Source: Clostridium sp. CAG:594 (GTDB lineage Bacteria > Bacillota_I > Bacilli_A > RF39 > UBA660). From it: a stretch of DNA of 29,042 bases. Below the pieces are notes generated by a model. That model searched no databases, was not told the DNA's origin, and worked only from the letters and a program-made list of their open reading frames with translations. The DNA lies in contig FR881488.1 in assembly GCA_000434835.1 (NCBI GenBank), positions 1 to 29,042 on the forward strand, given 5' to 3'. This document shows, one piece after another, positions 7,811 to 15,768 of the stretch (positions are counted from its first letter, which is position 1; each line of letters starts with the position of its first letter). Made by a program: the position numbers and the translations under genes.

Positions 7811-8989
7811 GATATCAGACTTTGAGATTATTATAACCGGGCGAAGACTAAAGTCCTCAGAAGAAACAAAGTCGTTGTGATAAAAGTTACCATTCGAATT
7901 CACATACCAAACGTCGTATTTGTCATTCGTGGAAGCAGTCCAATAGTCAGTACTATATACCCATGATGGTGCTGATTTACATGTTATTTCATTCCTACTA
8001 CATCCTAAACCAATTAACTCCTCATAAGTTATTAATCTTGCATCTATACTTGTTTTTCCTAATGTATTTTTTAAATATGTTTTATAATTCTGTACTGGTT
8101 CATAAAGAAGTGAGTTACTATCAAATACGTTTACAGGATATTTAGTTCCATATTTACTTAATAATTTACCACTTGAATCTGTCCAATATCCATAATGACA
8201 CCCATAAGTGTTTGTACAACCAGGTATTCTTTTTGTTTCGTCAGGTGTAGCAAAAGCTAATCTATTAGCATTACTATCTTGTCTGTTTGTTTCAGTGTTA
8301 ACGTTTTGTTTTGCTAAAGCATCTACTGTTGTTCCATTATCTTTTATTACATTAAAGCATTCATTTTCTAAACAGAATTCATCACCTACTGAGTATGTTT
8401 TAAAGTTATTTCCTTGGCTTACACTAGTAACTTTTTCATCAGTCTGCACAAAGTTTAACTTATATGATAATGATATTGTACTTGTATTAGTTGGTAAATC
8501 TTCTTTTGTTAAATCCTTTATAAACTCTATTGTTATTGTTATTTTTTTGGTTTCACCTTTTTCTAAGATATCACCTTGTTTTATTTCATATCCATTTTTA
8601 TCAGTTACTTTAAATGTTAAATATCTTTGCTGTTCACTTGTTAATTGTGTCCTTTCTATATTATCTATTTTAGCATTTATTGTTCCTTTGTTTACTAGGT
8701 CTACTGTATATACTATTTTATCTCCAGGTATTGATAAACTAACATTCATGTCTGTTATTTCTGCTGCTTTTGTCTCTTCTATTTTTGCAGTTCCTGTAGT
8801 AGTTGCACTACCTATTTTTGTTGGACTAGATAAGTTTTCAAATCTAATTCCCCATTTTGCAGCATCTAAATATGCCGTACCATTTATATTTAGCGTAGTT
8901 GATAGGGCTGCGAATGCAACTGTTAAGCCTGCAATTACTACTAATAACACTACTATAACTAGTGCCTTTGTTCTTCTTTCTTTTTCCAT
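7808..8989 (-). CDS. secreted or surface protein with C-type-lectin-like (DUF1566-like) C-terminus
   Basis: 393 residues. An N-terminal membrane/signal helix (about 8-28) ends in AFAALSTTLNINGTAYLD, resembling the TasA/camelysin type of signal region. Residues about 40-175 look like a beta-rich stalk. From about 195 an EFCLENECFNVIK start leads into a Cys-containing domain that ends YWTAST...VWYVNSNGNF...LRPVIIISKSDI. That pattern resembles the DUF1566/FGE-type C-type-lectin fold found in adhesins and in targets of diversity-generating retroelements. Start: ATG with AAGGAG 9 bases upstream. The last ~140 bases are clearly richer in G+C than the rest of the gene (54 of 140 against 36 of 140 in 7981-8120, my count) and use unusual codons (CGC, CCG). 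The next locus is a Tad pilus operon, so an adhesin role is possible. Ligand unknown. Confidence 0.75.
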   Translation of the reverse strand: MEKERRTKALVIVVLLVVIAGLTVAFAALSTTLNINGTAYLDAAKWGIRFENLSSPTKIGSATTTGTAKIEETKAAEITDMNVSLSIPGDKIVYTVDLVNKGTINAKIDNIERTQLTSEQQRYLTFKVTDKNGYEIKQGDILEKGETKKITITIEFIKDLTKEDLPTNTSTISLSYKLNFVQTDEKVTSVSQGNNFKTYSVGDEFCLENECFNVIKDNGTTVDALAKQNVNTETNRQDSNANRLAFATPDETKRIPGCTNTYGCHYGYWTDSSGKLLSKYGTKYPVNVFDSNSLLYEPVQNYKTYLKNTLGKTSIDARLITYEELIGLGCSRNEITCKSAPSWVYSTDYWTASTNDKYDVWYVNSNGNFYHNDFVSSEDFSLRPVIIISKSDI

Positions 8990-9026
8990 CCTTACTTTCT
9001 CCTTACTACTATTATCTTTCTTCTAT

Positions 9027-9057
9027 ATAATACCATACAACCTATATAACAAGTCAA
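9027..9057 (-). promoter_or_regulatory. promoter of the lectin-like gene
   Basis: Minus strand: -35 TTGACT (9052-9057), 19 bases, extended -10 TGGTATTAT (TATTAT 9027-9032). This leaves a leader of about 30 bases ending in AAGGAG. Confidence 0.5.
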
Positions 9058-9120
9058 GTTTATACTTTTTTTTGCGTAAAACAAAAATTAAAATTAGTAT
9101 TTCAATACATATTTTTCTCT

Positions 9121-9148
9121 AAAAAAACAAGTCTTTTTTTAAGACCTG
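9121..9148 (-). terminator. intrinsic terminator of the Tad operon
   Basis: 8-bp stem (9128-9135 with 9141-9148, one G-T wobble) followed on the minus strand by seven T, directly after the tadC-like stop codon at 9149-9151. Confidence 0.75.
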
Positions 9149-9853
9149 TTATTTAAGTAAGAAATCAATTAATACTGGTCCTAATATAATAAGTAATATA
9201 AGCGGTATAAAAAACAATACCGAAAAAATACTTATCTTATTTGGAATTTTATTAATCTGAGCTTTAATATCCATAATTTGTTTATCTTTTAGAAAGTCTA
9301 ATTGGTTATACATAGTTTCTATTATACTATTACCAAAAAGATTAGATTGTTCCATGTTTAAAATAATATTATTGATTGTTAAACTAGGTATTCGCATGCT
9401 CATAACTGATAAACTTTCTGTTAATGATTTACCAAAGTTAACTTGTTTTATAGTTTCTTTAAATTCACTAGATATTTCAGAGTCTATGTACTTACAAGCC
9501 ATTTTAATTGCGTTTTCCAAGTTTCTACCAGATTCTAGTGCAAGTGTTAATACTTCAAAATAATAATATGCCTCGTTATCTAGTTTTCTTTCTCTTTTTT
9601 TAAGAGGCTTATCTATCATAAAATATCCTACTAATATATACCATAAAACAGTTGCAACTGGTGCGATTAAAGCTCCAAAATCAGCGAATATAAATAATAC
9701 TACAAAAACTATCATTGATGTAAATAATCTAAAATTCATAAAATATTCAGTAGTAAATTTCTTAGATACCCCAAACTGATTTATTTTTGCATCTATTTTT
9801 TTAATGTCTTTTTCTCTATAAATGCGGTTTATAAATGATTTTTTATTTTTCAT
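9149..9853 (-). CDS. tadC: TadC-like pilus inner-membrane platform protein
   Basis: 234 residues with the type II secretion F (T2SF) arrangement: cytoplasmic N-terminus, paired membrane helices (about 42-80), a cytoplasmic T2SF domain (about 85-200) containing EVLTLALESGRNLENAIKMA and the FGKSLTESLSVMSMRIPS stretch, and a C-terminal hydrophobic hairpin (about 208-233). TadB and TadC form the platform on which the TadA ATPase drives Flp pilin assembly. Its ATG overlaps the tadB-like stop by one base (TAATG), with GAGGT 7 bases upstream, so the two are coupled. Last gene of the operon. It is slightly shorter than typical TadC (about 290-320), mainly at the N-terminus. Confidence 0.85.
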   Translation of the reverse strand: MKNKKSFINRIYREKDIKKIDAKINQFGVSKKFTTEYFMNFRLFTSMIVFVVLFIFADFGALIAPVATVLWYILVGYFMIDKPLKKRERKLDNEAYYYFEVLTLALESGRNLENAIKMACKYIDSEISSEFKETIKQVNFGKSLTESLSVMSMRIPSLTINNIILNMEQSNLFGNSIIETMYNQLDFLKDKQIMDIKAQINKIPNKISIFSVLFFIPLILLIILGPVLIDFLLK

Positions 9854-10848
9854 TAGTTAAACCTCACTTTCATTATCTTATTTACTATATAAGCATATAG
9901 TCCGTATATTAAAAGTATTAAGAATAATAATATATTTCCTAAATTAGTATTAAATAATGGCATAAAATAGCTTGGATTTAATATTGTTATTATTCCAACA
10001 AACAAAAAAGGCATTATAAGAAGAATCTTACTAATCATAGTAGCACTTGATGTTAGTGACTTCATTTCTTGTTTTAATTTTCTTTTACTAAATAGCATTT
10101 TTTCTATAGAAGAGAATACTTTTATTATATTACCACCTGTTTTATTTAAAATGCTAAGTGATGATGTTATGTAACTTACTTCTTCTGATTCAACACGTTT
10201 TGAAAAACGTTCAAAAACAACGTCTAAAGAAAGCCCATAACTTATTTCTAAGTGCATCTTTTTAAATTCCTGAGCGATAGGTCCTTTAAGTTCTTTTGAT
10301 ACTATCTCGATTGCCTGCATCGTGCTTCTTCCAGATCTAAACGCATTATTCATAATTATAATAGCGTTTAATAAGTCTTGCTCAATTTGTTTTTTCTTTA
10401 CGTAATCATAAAACTTAAAATATATATCTATCAAGAAAAATCCAAGTAATGCTGATACCATAATATCTAAAATGCTGGGAAATTTCCCTTCTATTATTCT
10501 TGCAAATGTTATTATTAAAATAAATGCTATACTAATGTAGAACTTATTACTTACATAATCCATTGCACATACATCTTTATCATTCTCATATGTTATGTAC
10601 TTGTTAAATTTAAGTGAATACTTCTTTAGGAATACTGATTTTTTAAGTACTTTAGTTAGTTTTGCAACCATCTTTTTATATTCGTTTGCTAAAAGGTCAA
10701 AAAATGAAATAGAATCATCTTTAATTGATGAAATACTATATTTAGCTATTCTTTTTTCCAATTTTAAACTATTATTATAAATAATAAGATAAAATATTAC
10801 TATTGCAAGTAAGATCATTACTACTGTTTGAACAATAAATATATTCAT
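9853..10848 (-). CDS. tadB: TadB-like pilus inner-membrane platform protein
   Basis: 331 residues: N-terminal helix (about 4-25), a charged stretch, paired helices (about 110-150), a T2SF domain (about 155-265) with NAFRSGRSTMQAIEIVSKE and ISYGLSLDVVFERFSKR, and a C-terminal hairpin (about 270-325). This is the usual TadB plan and length. GAAGGTG lies 7 bases before the ATG. It follows the TadA ATPase gene by 15 bases and overlaps tadC by one base, the standard tadA-tadB-tadC order. Confidence 0.87.
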   Translation of the reverse strand: MNIFIVQTVVMILLAIVIFYLIIYNNSLKLEKRIAKYSISSIKDDSISFFDLLANEYKKMVAKLTKVLKKSVFLKKYSLKFNKYITYENDKDVCAMDYVSNKFYISIAFILIITFARIIEGKFPSILDIMVSALLGFFLIDIYFKFYDYVKKKQIEQDLLNAIIIMNNAFRSGRSTMQAIEIVSKELKGPIAQEFKKMHLEISYGLSLDVVFERFSKRVESEEVSYITSSLSILNKTGGNIIKVFSSIEKMLFSKRKLKQEMKSLTSSATMISKILLIMPFLFVGIITILNPSYFMPLFNTNLGNILLFLILLIYGLYAYIVNKIMKVRFN

Positions 10849-10863
10849 TTTTATTCACCTTCT

Positions 10864-12192
10864 TTACTTTTTAAAATTAAATATATCGTCTAAATCATTA
10901 ATTCCTCTACTCTTTATCTTCTTATAAACGGTTGGAACACGCTTTTTAAGGTCAAATGCTCCGTCTACTTCACCATTTTCTGTAAGACCAGTTTGTTTAA
11001 AATTAAATATCTCTTTTAATACAATCATATCATCTTTAAAGCCATCTACTTCACAAATTGAAGTTACTTTTCTTCTTCCATCTGATAATCTTGATACGTT
11101 AACTACTATATCAATTGCGTTTTCTATGTATTCACGAATTGCCTTAATAGGTATTTCCATACCTGCCATTAAAACCATTGTTTCTAACCTGTTTAGTGCC
11201 TCAAGTGGACTATTAGCATGCATTGTAGTAAGAGAACCATCATGTCCTGTATTCATTGCCTGAAGCATATCAAAAGCTTCTTTACCACGAACTTCACCAA
11301 CTATTATTCTATCAGGCCTCATACGTAGTGAATTAATTACTAAATCACGGATGGTAACTTCTCCAGTTCCTTCATAGTTAACTAATCTTGTCTCTAAGCT
11401 TATTACGTGTGATTGGTTAAGTTTTAACTCTGCTGCATCTTCTATTGTTATAATACGTTCGTGATCTCCGATAAAGGATGATAACGCATTTAATAATGTT
11501 GTTTTACCTGCCCCAGTACCACCACATATTATGATGTTTAGTTTTGCTTTTACAGCTGCATCTAAAAATCTTGCCATGTAAGGCGTCATAGCACCAGTTC
11601 TTAAAAAGTCATCTATTCTTTCCATATCACGTCTAAATTTTCTTATTGTAACAACAGGTCCCTTAAGAGATAAAGGAGGTATTACAGCATTTAGTCTTGA
11701 ACCATCTTCTAATCTTGCGTCTACCATAGGGTTTGCTGTATCAATCGTTCTTCCAAGTGGTTGAACTATTTTTTGAACGGTTCTTATTATATGTTCATCA
11801 TTAATAAATGATACAGAGTCATCTTTACTTATCTGACCATCTATTTCAACATATACTTCGTTTTTACCATTCACCATTATCTCGGTAATGTTAGGATCTT
11901 CAAGTAATTCTGTAATTGGACCATAACCATTTATTTCATTATCAATTAAGTTAAATATATGACTACGCTCTAAGTTGGTTAAATCATATCCTAATAATGC
12001 TTTATCTATTTCATCATTTATGTATTCATGTAAAAGCTTATTATTAGGTACTTTATCATCTATTAAATTAGAAATTATTGTATTTCTTAAGCTATCAAGT
12101 AATTCTTTATCCTTAAATATATCATAGTCTTTAACTGGTTTAACAGATACTTTTTCTTCTTTTACGTCAAAGGCTTTCATTAAATTAGGCAT
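10864..12192 (-). CDS. tadA: TadA/CpaF-type secretion ATPase
   Basis: 442 residues, the usual length. Hexameric ATPase powering Flp/Tad pilus assembly at the inner face of the membrane. Visible motifs: N-terminal domain with INGYGPITELLEDPNITEIM (about 87-106), the DARLEDGSRLNAVIPP strand (about 158-173), Walker A GGTGAGKTT (224-232), an Asp box TIEDAAEL, Walker B in RIIVGEVRGKEAFDML, and a His box TTMHANSP. All catalytic positions I can recognise are intact. Start ATG at 12192 with GGAGGT 8 bases upstream; the first 8 bases overlap the ParA-like gene's end (ATGCCTAA), so it is translationally coupled. Confidence 0.93.
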   Translation of the reverse strand: MPNLMKAFDVKEEKVSVKPVKDYDIFKDKELLDSLRNTIISNLIDDKVPNNKLLHEYINDEIDKALLGYDLTNLERSHIFNLIDNEINGYGPITELLEDPNITEIMVNGKNEVYVEIDGQISKDDSVSFINDEHIIRTVQKIVQPLGRTIDTANPMVDARLEDGSRLNAVIPPLSLKGPVVTIRKFRRDMERIDDFLRTGAMTPYMARFLDAAVKAKLNIIICGGTGAGKTTLLNALSSFIGDHERIITIEDAAELKLNQSHVISLETRLVNYEGTGEVTIRDLVINSLRMRPDRIIVGEVRGKEAFDMLQAMNTGHDGSLTTMHANSPLEALNRLETMVLMAGMEIPIKAIREYIENAIDIVVNVSRLSDGRRKVTSICEVDGFKDDMIVLKEIFNFKQTGLTENGEVDGAFDLKKRVPTVYKKIKSRGINDLDDIFNFKK

Positions 12193-12973
12193 CTTTTTTT
12201 ACCTCCTTTTTAACTGGCTTTGCATCTAAAAGGGCACTAGCAAGTTTAGTAAGTTTCATAATATCACCTTTCTTGCTTAATCTAATCTTTTTATCAAGAG
12301 TTAATATCTTTCCATCTATTACATATTTATCAATGTCTTTTATGTAAAATGATCTATCTATCGTATAGTCAATGTTATGTTTTATAATGTTTTTAACGTC
12401 AAATAAAGAAAAATAATCTTTACCAGTATCTTTAGATGAGTTAAATACCACTTTATAGTTTTCTTTTTCAGTATCTTTAAATATTGCAACCATACTTCTT
12501 GCGTTTTTTAAATCTACCGGATCATTAGTTACCATAAATAAGGTATTATCACTTTTATCTAACGCACTAAGTGATATTGGGCTAATGTTATGTGATGTAT
12601 CAATTAATATAACGTCATATTTATACATTGCAGACATTATGATTAAATCAATGTATTTAGAATCTACCTTTAAAGCACATCTAGGATCTTTAGGCGCTGC
12701 TAAAACATCTATTTTATCGTTATATTTAGATACATAGTTTTCTATTCCATCAAATCTGTTATTACCCATATCATCAACAACGTTATATATTGTTTTATTA
12801 ACGTCAACATTTAAACTAGCAGCTATACCACCACTATTTAAATCCAAATCCATAATTAATACTTTTTTATCCATTAAACTATAAATACCCGCTAAATTAA
12901 TTAACGTGGTAGTTTTTCCAACCCCACCTTTACAAGAAAATATAGTTATTATTTTTGCTGCATCTTTTTTCAT
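12185..12973 (-). CDS. CpaE/TadZ-like ParA-family ATPase of the Tad operon
   Basis: 262 residues. Deviant Walker A with signature Lys at the N-terminus: SCKGGVGKTT (about 13-22). A DLDLNSGGIAASL motif (about 42-54) and an IDTSH switch follow. This is the MinD/ParA fold. In Tad systems this position is held by TadZ/CpaE, which places the pilus machine at a cell site. Unlike classical CpaE there is no N-terminal receiver-like domain: the ATPase begins at residue ~5. The start codon overlaps the preceding stop by one base (TAATG), and GAAGGT lies upstream. Assignment to TadZ/CpaE rests on operon context as much as sequence. Confidence 0.85.
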   Translation of the reverse strand: MKKDAAKIITIFSCKGGVGKTTTLINLAGIYSLMDKKVLIMDLDLNSGGIAASLNVDVNKTIYNVVDDMGNNRFDGIENYVSKYNDKIDVLAAPKDPRCALKVDSKYIDLIIMSAMYKYDVILIDTSHNISPISLSALDKSDNTLFMVTNDPVDLKNARSMVAIFKDTEKENYKVVFNSSKDTGKDYFSLFDVKNIIKHNIDYTIDRSFYIKDIDKYVIDGKILTLDKKIRLSKKGDIMKLTKLASALLDAKPVKKEVKKDA

Positions 12974-13371
12974 TAGCTTACCTTCTTTTCTATTATTTTT
13001 TTATCATCTTTGATGTATCCTTTTAAAGAGGATTTTTCATTATATATTTCTTTACCTACTATAGAACCAAAAAAGCCTTTAGTAGATTTAGATAAAGTAA
13101 CTGATATTTCTTTTGTTTCATTATTAATGTTGATTTCATAAGAGTCTATATCAGAATCATTTTGATATATTAAATCAACCATATTATCATAAGGTTCTTC
13201 ATCTATGTGTTTTAATCCGTAATTTATTACTTGCTTATTTAAGTTGTCTAATCTTCTTTCGTTATACTTTGCAAATGATACATCTACCACAAACGTTCCT
13301 ATCATTATAAAAACAGGAACAAATATGACAAATATAGCAAGACTTTGCCCCTTATTATTAAGTTTGCTCAT
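12973..13371 (-). CDS. TadE/TadG-like minor pseudopilin
   Basis: 132 residues. The N-terminus NNKGQSLAIFVIFVPVFIMI resembles a TadE/TadG prepilin-type leader: short basic head, Gly before the hydrophobic helix (about 10-30). A ~100-residue extracytoplasmic domain with charged beta-rich sequence follows. The conserved Glu at +5 of type IV pilins is replaced here (GQSLAIF against GQALVEF in the next gene), so processing may differ. It overlaps the upstream pseudopilin gene by 14 bases, with AGGGTGG before its ATG, and overlaps the ParA-like gene by one base. Probably a minor pilin that primes or tips the pilus. Confidence 0.75.
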   Translation of the reverse strand: MSKLNNKGQSLAIFVIFVPVFIMIGTFVVDVSFAKYNERRLDNLNKQVINYGLKHIDEEPYDNMVDLIYQNDSDIDSYEININNETKEISVTLSKSTKGFFGSIVGKEIYNEKSSLKGYIKDDKKIIEKKVS

Positions 13372-13705
13372 TTCTAACCACCCTAGTTACTTCCACATCA
13401 AATACTTTATTTATAATATATGATAATCCTGGCGTTATTGGCTTTATTTTTTTAGATACCGTAATATTTGCATAATCACCTTTTATATCAAGTGAAACCT
13501 TAACATCCTTATTATCCATTTTGCTATTAATTTCTTCTAGAGTATTACCTGATTCATAAAAGGTTACTATATCATCCGTCTTACTTTCTAAATCGCTTTT
13601 AACAGATATTACCCTTCCAAAGTCTATAATGCAAAACAAAAGCATTAAAGTAATAGGTAAAATAATAACAAATTCAACTAACGCTTGTCCCTTATTATTC
13701 TTCAT
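13358..13705 (-). CDS. TadE-like pseudopilin
   Basis: 115 residues. MKNNKGQALVEFVIILPI is a textbook TadE leader: Gly at -1, Glu at +5, long hydrophobic helix (about 7-27) ending in FGRVIS. The exported C-terminal domain is short and beta-rich. In Tad systems such proteins are processed by TadV and are needed for pilus assembly. First gene of the six-gene operon, with AGGGGA upstream of the ATG and its own strong promoter. No major Flp pilin or TadV peptidase is present in the window. Confidence 0.85.
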   Translation of the reverse strand: MKNNKGQALVEFVIILPITLMLLFCIIDFGRVISVKSDLESKTDDIVTFYESGNTLEEINSKMDNKDVKVSLDIKGDYANITVSKKIKPITPGLSYIINKVFDVEVTRVVRNEQT

Positions 13706-13732
13706 ATTAATCGTCCCCTATTATCGCTTCTA

Positions 13733-13761
13733 ATTATATCAAAAAAAATAGAAAATAACAA
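13733..13761 (-). promoter_or_regulatory. promoter of the Tad operon
   Basis: Minus strand: -35 TTGTTA (13756-13761), 17 bases, extended -10 TGATATAAT (13733-13741), leading to a start about 25 bases before the first ATG. The -35 box lies inside the hairpin of the preceding terminator, so the two signals share bases. Confidence 0.6.
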
Positions 13762-13771
13762 TTAGTTATTT
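13742..13771 (-). terminator. putative terminator after the 192-aa gene
   Basis: Stem AAATAAC/GTTATTT (13753-13759, 13765-13771), 5-base loop, followed on the minus strand by a T-rich run. It is all-AT except one pair, so it is weak. It overlaps the Tad -35 box. Confidence 0.45.
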
Positions 13772-13781
13772 CCATTTATAA

Positions 13782-14360
13782 TTACTTTATAATATTTTTT
13801 TGTTTCTTATTGTTTTTGCAACCAATAGTTTTTACGTTAGAAACTTTTTCTAAGTCATAAAATTCTACGTTACAATTTTTATATATTTCTACTACATCTT
13901 CTTTTGTTACACCTTCTTTATACCATTCAAAGTATTTATTATATAACTTATGTTTCTTAAATAACCTTATTCTGCCAGATATAGTAAATAAATTTATAAC
14001 ATCAGAAGAATCACTACTTAAATTAGTATCTACTCTTTTAAAACCTAATCTCTCAATATTTAAAACGTCATCTAAAATACGCACACTTTTAAAAGAGGCC
14101 GGTGCTATATTGTTATCCTTTTCAATGTAGTCAGTTAAGTATGATAAAACTTTAAATGCATCTTCTTTTGTCATGCCACTTGGCAATTTAAAAGGTTTAT
14201 AAGGCCAATCAACCACTTCTATATTTGTCTTAGAGTTATATGGTAATCCAATTCTATTAAACTCCATAAAATATAACCTGTATAAATCTTTATCATCCAT
14301 TTTATGGTCTTCTAATTCTGCATCAAATTCAAAATTTCTTTTCTTGCTATCTATGTACAT
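13782..14360 (-). CDS. hypothetical soluble protein
   Basis: 192 residues, no family recognised, no membrane helix or signal peptide. The sequence is mixed alpha/beta and charged, with one Trp-Pro pair (VVDWPYKPFKLPSGMTKEDA, about 48-67). It ends in a strongly basic tail (CKNNKKQKNIIK), which could bind nucleic acid but proves nothing. Start: a TTG-led extension to 14375 is possible, but AAGGAG lies 6 bases before the ATG at 14360, which fixes the start there. The RBS sits in the 22-base gap after the secreted-protein gene, so the two are probably co-transcribed. Confidence 0.7.
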   Translation of the reverse strand: MYIDSKKRNFEFDAELEDHKMDDKDLYRLYFMEFNRIGLPYNSKTNIEVVDWPYKPFKLPSGMTKEDAFKVLSYLTDYIEKDNNIAPASFKSVRILDDVLNIERLGFKRVDTNLSSDSSDVINLFTISGRIRLFKKHKLYNKYFEWYKEGVTKEDVVEIYKNCNVEFYDLEKVSNVKTIGCKNNKKQKNIIK

Positions 14361-14382
14361 ATTAAACTCCTTCAAGTATTAA

Positions 14383-14967
14383 TTAGTTGTTGTTTTTAAA
14401 TATTGTGTATCCAACAAGCCCAACTATAATAACTAACATACCAATAATAATTACTCCGTTGTTGTTAGCTCCTTCTGCGTTTTTTACAACGGACATAGTC
14501 AAAAAATAATCTGAGCAGTGAGTTATATCAAACGTTACGTAGCCGCCTGATACTATAATGTTAGATTTTATAGTTTCTATTTTACCCGTTTCATCATTAT
14601 AGTAATAAAGATTAAGTCTATCTCCATCTTTGAAACTATTAACTGGTAGCTTTATGGTTGCATCACTTGGAAGATCACCATGATAATTAAAGGATACAAA
14701 CTCTTTAGGAGTTTTTTTATCAGTTAATTTATTTATCTTTTTTTCAAACAAAGACTTATTTTTTATTCCCATATCAAACTCAAAGCCGTTATTATTATAA
14801 CTTTTTTTATCGAAACTCCAAGAATATAAAAACTTTCCTTTTTCTGACAAAGTAAATATTACTTTATCATTAGTTTCTATTTTGTTTACCTTATCTTCGG
14901 CGCTGATACTGCTTACGTGCAAAATAAAGACTAAAAAAGCAAATAGTATAACAGATATTTTTTTCAT
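14383..14967 (-). CDS. secreted surface protein with C-terminal membrane anchor
   Basis: 194 residues. Signal peptide (1-23, cleavage near SISAED). The extracytoplasmic domain (about 24-155) is beta-rich and ends in VTFDITHCSDYFLTM, a motif I associate with the last strand of surface-protein domains in gut Firmicutes. Then comes a short linker KNAEGANNNG and a C-terminal hydrophobic helix (about 166-188) with a KNNN tail. There is no LPXTG, so anchoring is by the helix. The NNNGVIIIGM start of this helix resembles two tiny membrane proteins 1-2 kb upstream. AAAGGA lies 11 bases before the ATG. Downstream of the CPBP-like gene (19-base gap), probably one operon. Confidence 0.75.
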   Translation of the reverse strand: MKKISVILFAFLVFILHVSSISAEDKVNKIETNDKVIFTLSEKGKFLYSWSFDKKSYNNNGFEFDMGIKNKSLFEKKINKLTDKKTPKEFVSFNYHGDLPSDATIKLPVNSFKDGDRLNLYYYNDETGKIETIKSNIIVSGGYVTFDITHCSDYFLTMSVVKNAEGANNNGVIIIGMLVIIVGLVGYTIFKNNN

Positions 14968-14986
14968 AAGCGTATCATTCCTTTCG

Positions 14987-15634
14987 TTAAATAAAGCTGA
15001 TTACTGAAATAATAAGGTTATAAATCATCATAACTATAACGCTTGCGGTAAAGTTGTTTGATTTATAATAATAGTTAGATAAAATCATCATCGAAAACAA
15101 ATAACATAAAGAAGTTATTATGCTATTTAAGCTAAGTGATGTATAAGCTATGTTAAAGAAAAAGTAAAAGACAGATGAAAATATTATAAACGTCCATTTA
15201 TTATCGATTATATCTCTTACAGACTTTCTAAATATAACTCCTTCTACTAATGGATAATAAACGCTTGTAAGTAGTATTAATGCAAGCGGTGATTTTTTAA
15301 ACATAGTAAGTAGAGAATAATCGTTTTCAGAAGTTTCGTTTATGTTTAATAATATTACTATTAATGCATTAGTTATTATCATTACTGCAAATATTAAAAC
15401 AACGTTAATTAAAATTGACTTAATGTATTTTTTCTTATTTTCCTTAAGGTCTTTAAAGTCATTTTTAAAAGTATCTTTATATAGATAAATTATTAGTAGT
15501 ACAAATAACATGTAAAATAAAAGTGTAAGCCATTTAATACCTGATAAAAACTTCATAAGGTATGGGAAAATAAAGTATAGTATAATTATCATTATTGACT
15601 TTAAACTGTTTTTGTTTTTTTCTTCCTTTTTCAT
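14987..15634 (-). CDS. CPBP-like intramembrane protein with altered catalytic motifs
   Basis: 215 residues with about six hydrophobic segments. The block YPLVEGVIFRKSVRDII followed by FSSVFYFFFNIAY and a late IYNLI matches the layout of CPBP (CAAX-like, Abi) membrane proteins, where the motifs are EExxxR, FxxxH and a third polar site. Here the first motif reads EGxxxR and the His of the second is Asn, so catalytic function is doubtful; it may be a non-enzymatic relative. Start: GGAGGC 7 bases before ATG 15634; the frame extends two codons more to a TTG at 15640. Upstream of the secreted-protein gene. Confidence 0.65.
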   Translation of the reverse strand: MKKEEKNKNSLKSIMIIILYFIFPYLMKFLSGIKWLTLLFYMLFVLLIIYLYKDTFKNDFKDLKENKKKYIKSILINVVLIFAVMIITNALIVILLNINETSENDYSLLTMFKKSPLALILLTSVYYPLVEGVIFRKSVRDIIDNKWTFIIFSSVFYFFFNIAYTSLSLNSIITSLCYLFSMMILSNYYYKSNNFTASVIVMMIYNLIISVISFI

Positions 15635-15695
15635 AAGCAAAGCCTCCTATAATTACTTTAATTTTACCAAATAGATTTATTTTTTGCAACAAGAG

Positions 15696-15719
15696 AAAAG
15701 ACACTTGTAAACAAGTGCC
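15696..15719 (-). terminator. intrinsic terminator upstream of the CPBP-like gene
   Basis: 8-bp stem GGCACTTG/CAAGTGTC on the minus strand (15700-15719, one G-T wobble), 4-base loop, then TTTTCTC. It ends the transcript coming from 15.8-16.1 kb. Confidence 0.6.
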
Positions 15720-15729
15720 TTATGGTTGA

Positions 15730-15768
15730 TTATAACCATCTTAATAACAATCTCAATTTGTTTATCAA
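15730..15768 (-). CDS. possible 12-codon ORF (MINKLRLLLRWL)
   Basis: A strong GGAAGGAGG Shine-Dalgarno lies 8 bases before a TTG codon that opens a 12-codon frame rich in Leu and Arg/Lys. A terminator follows 11 bases after the stop. The rest of the 15,720-15,891 gap shows nothing else. The RBS is the main support; no homologue is known to me and coding is uncertain. Confidence 0.25.
   Translation of the reverse strand: MINKLRLLLRWL

Noticed and set aside
8208..9122. Long open frame on the plus strand opposite the lectin-like gene
   Set aside because: It is a hydrophobic shadow of the minus-strand gene, has no ribosome site and runs through that gene's promoter. The plus-strand frames at 110-1261, 5317-5829 and 17947-18732 were rejected for the same reason.
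14383..14500. LPXTG-type sortase signal on the secreted protein
   Set aside because: The C-terminus has a hydrophobic helix and basic tail, but no LPXTG or close variant in front of it.
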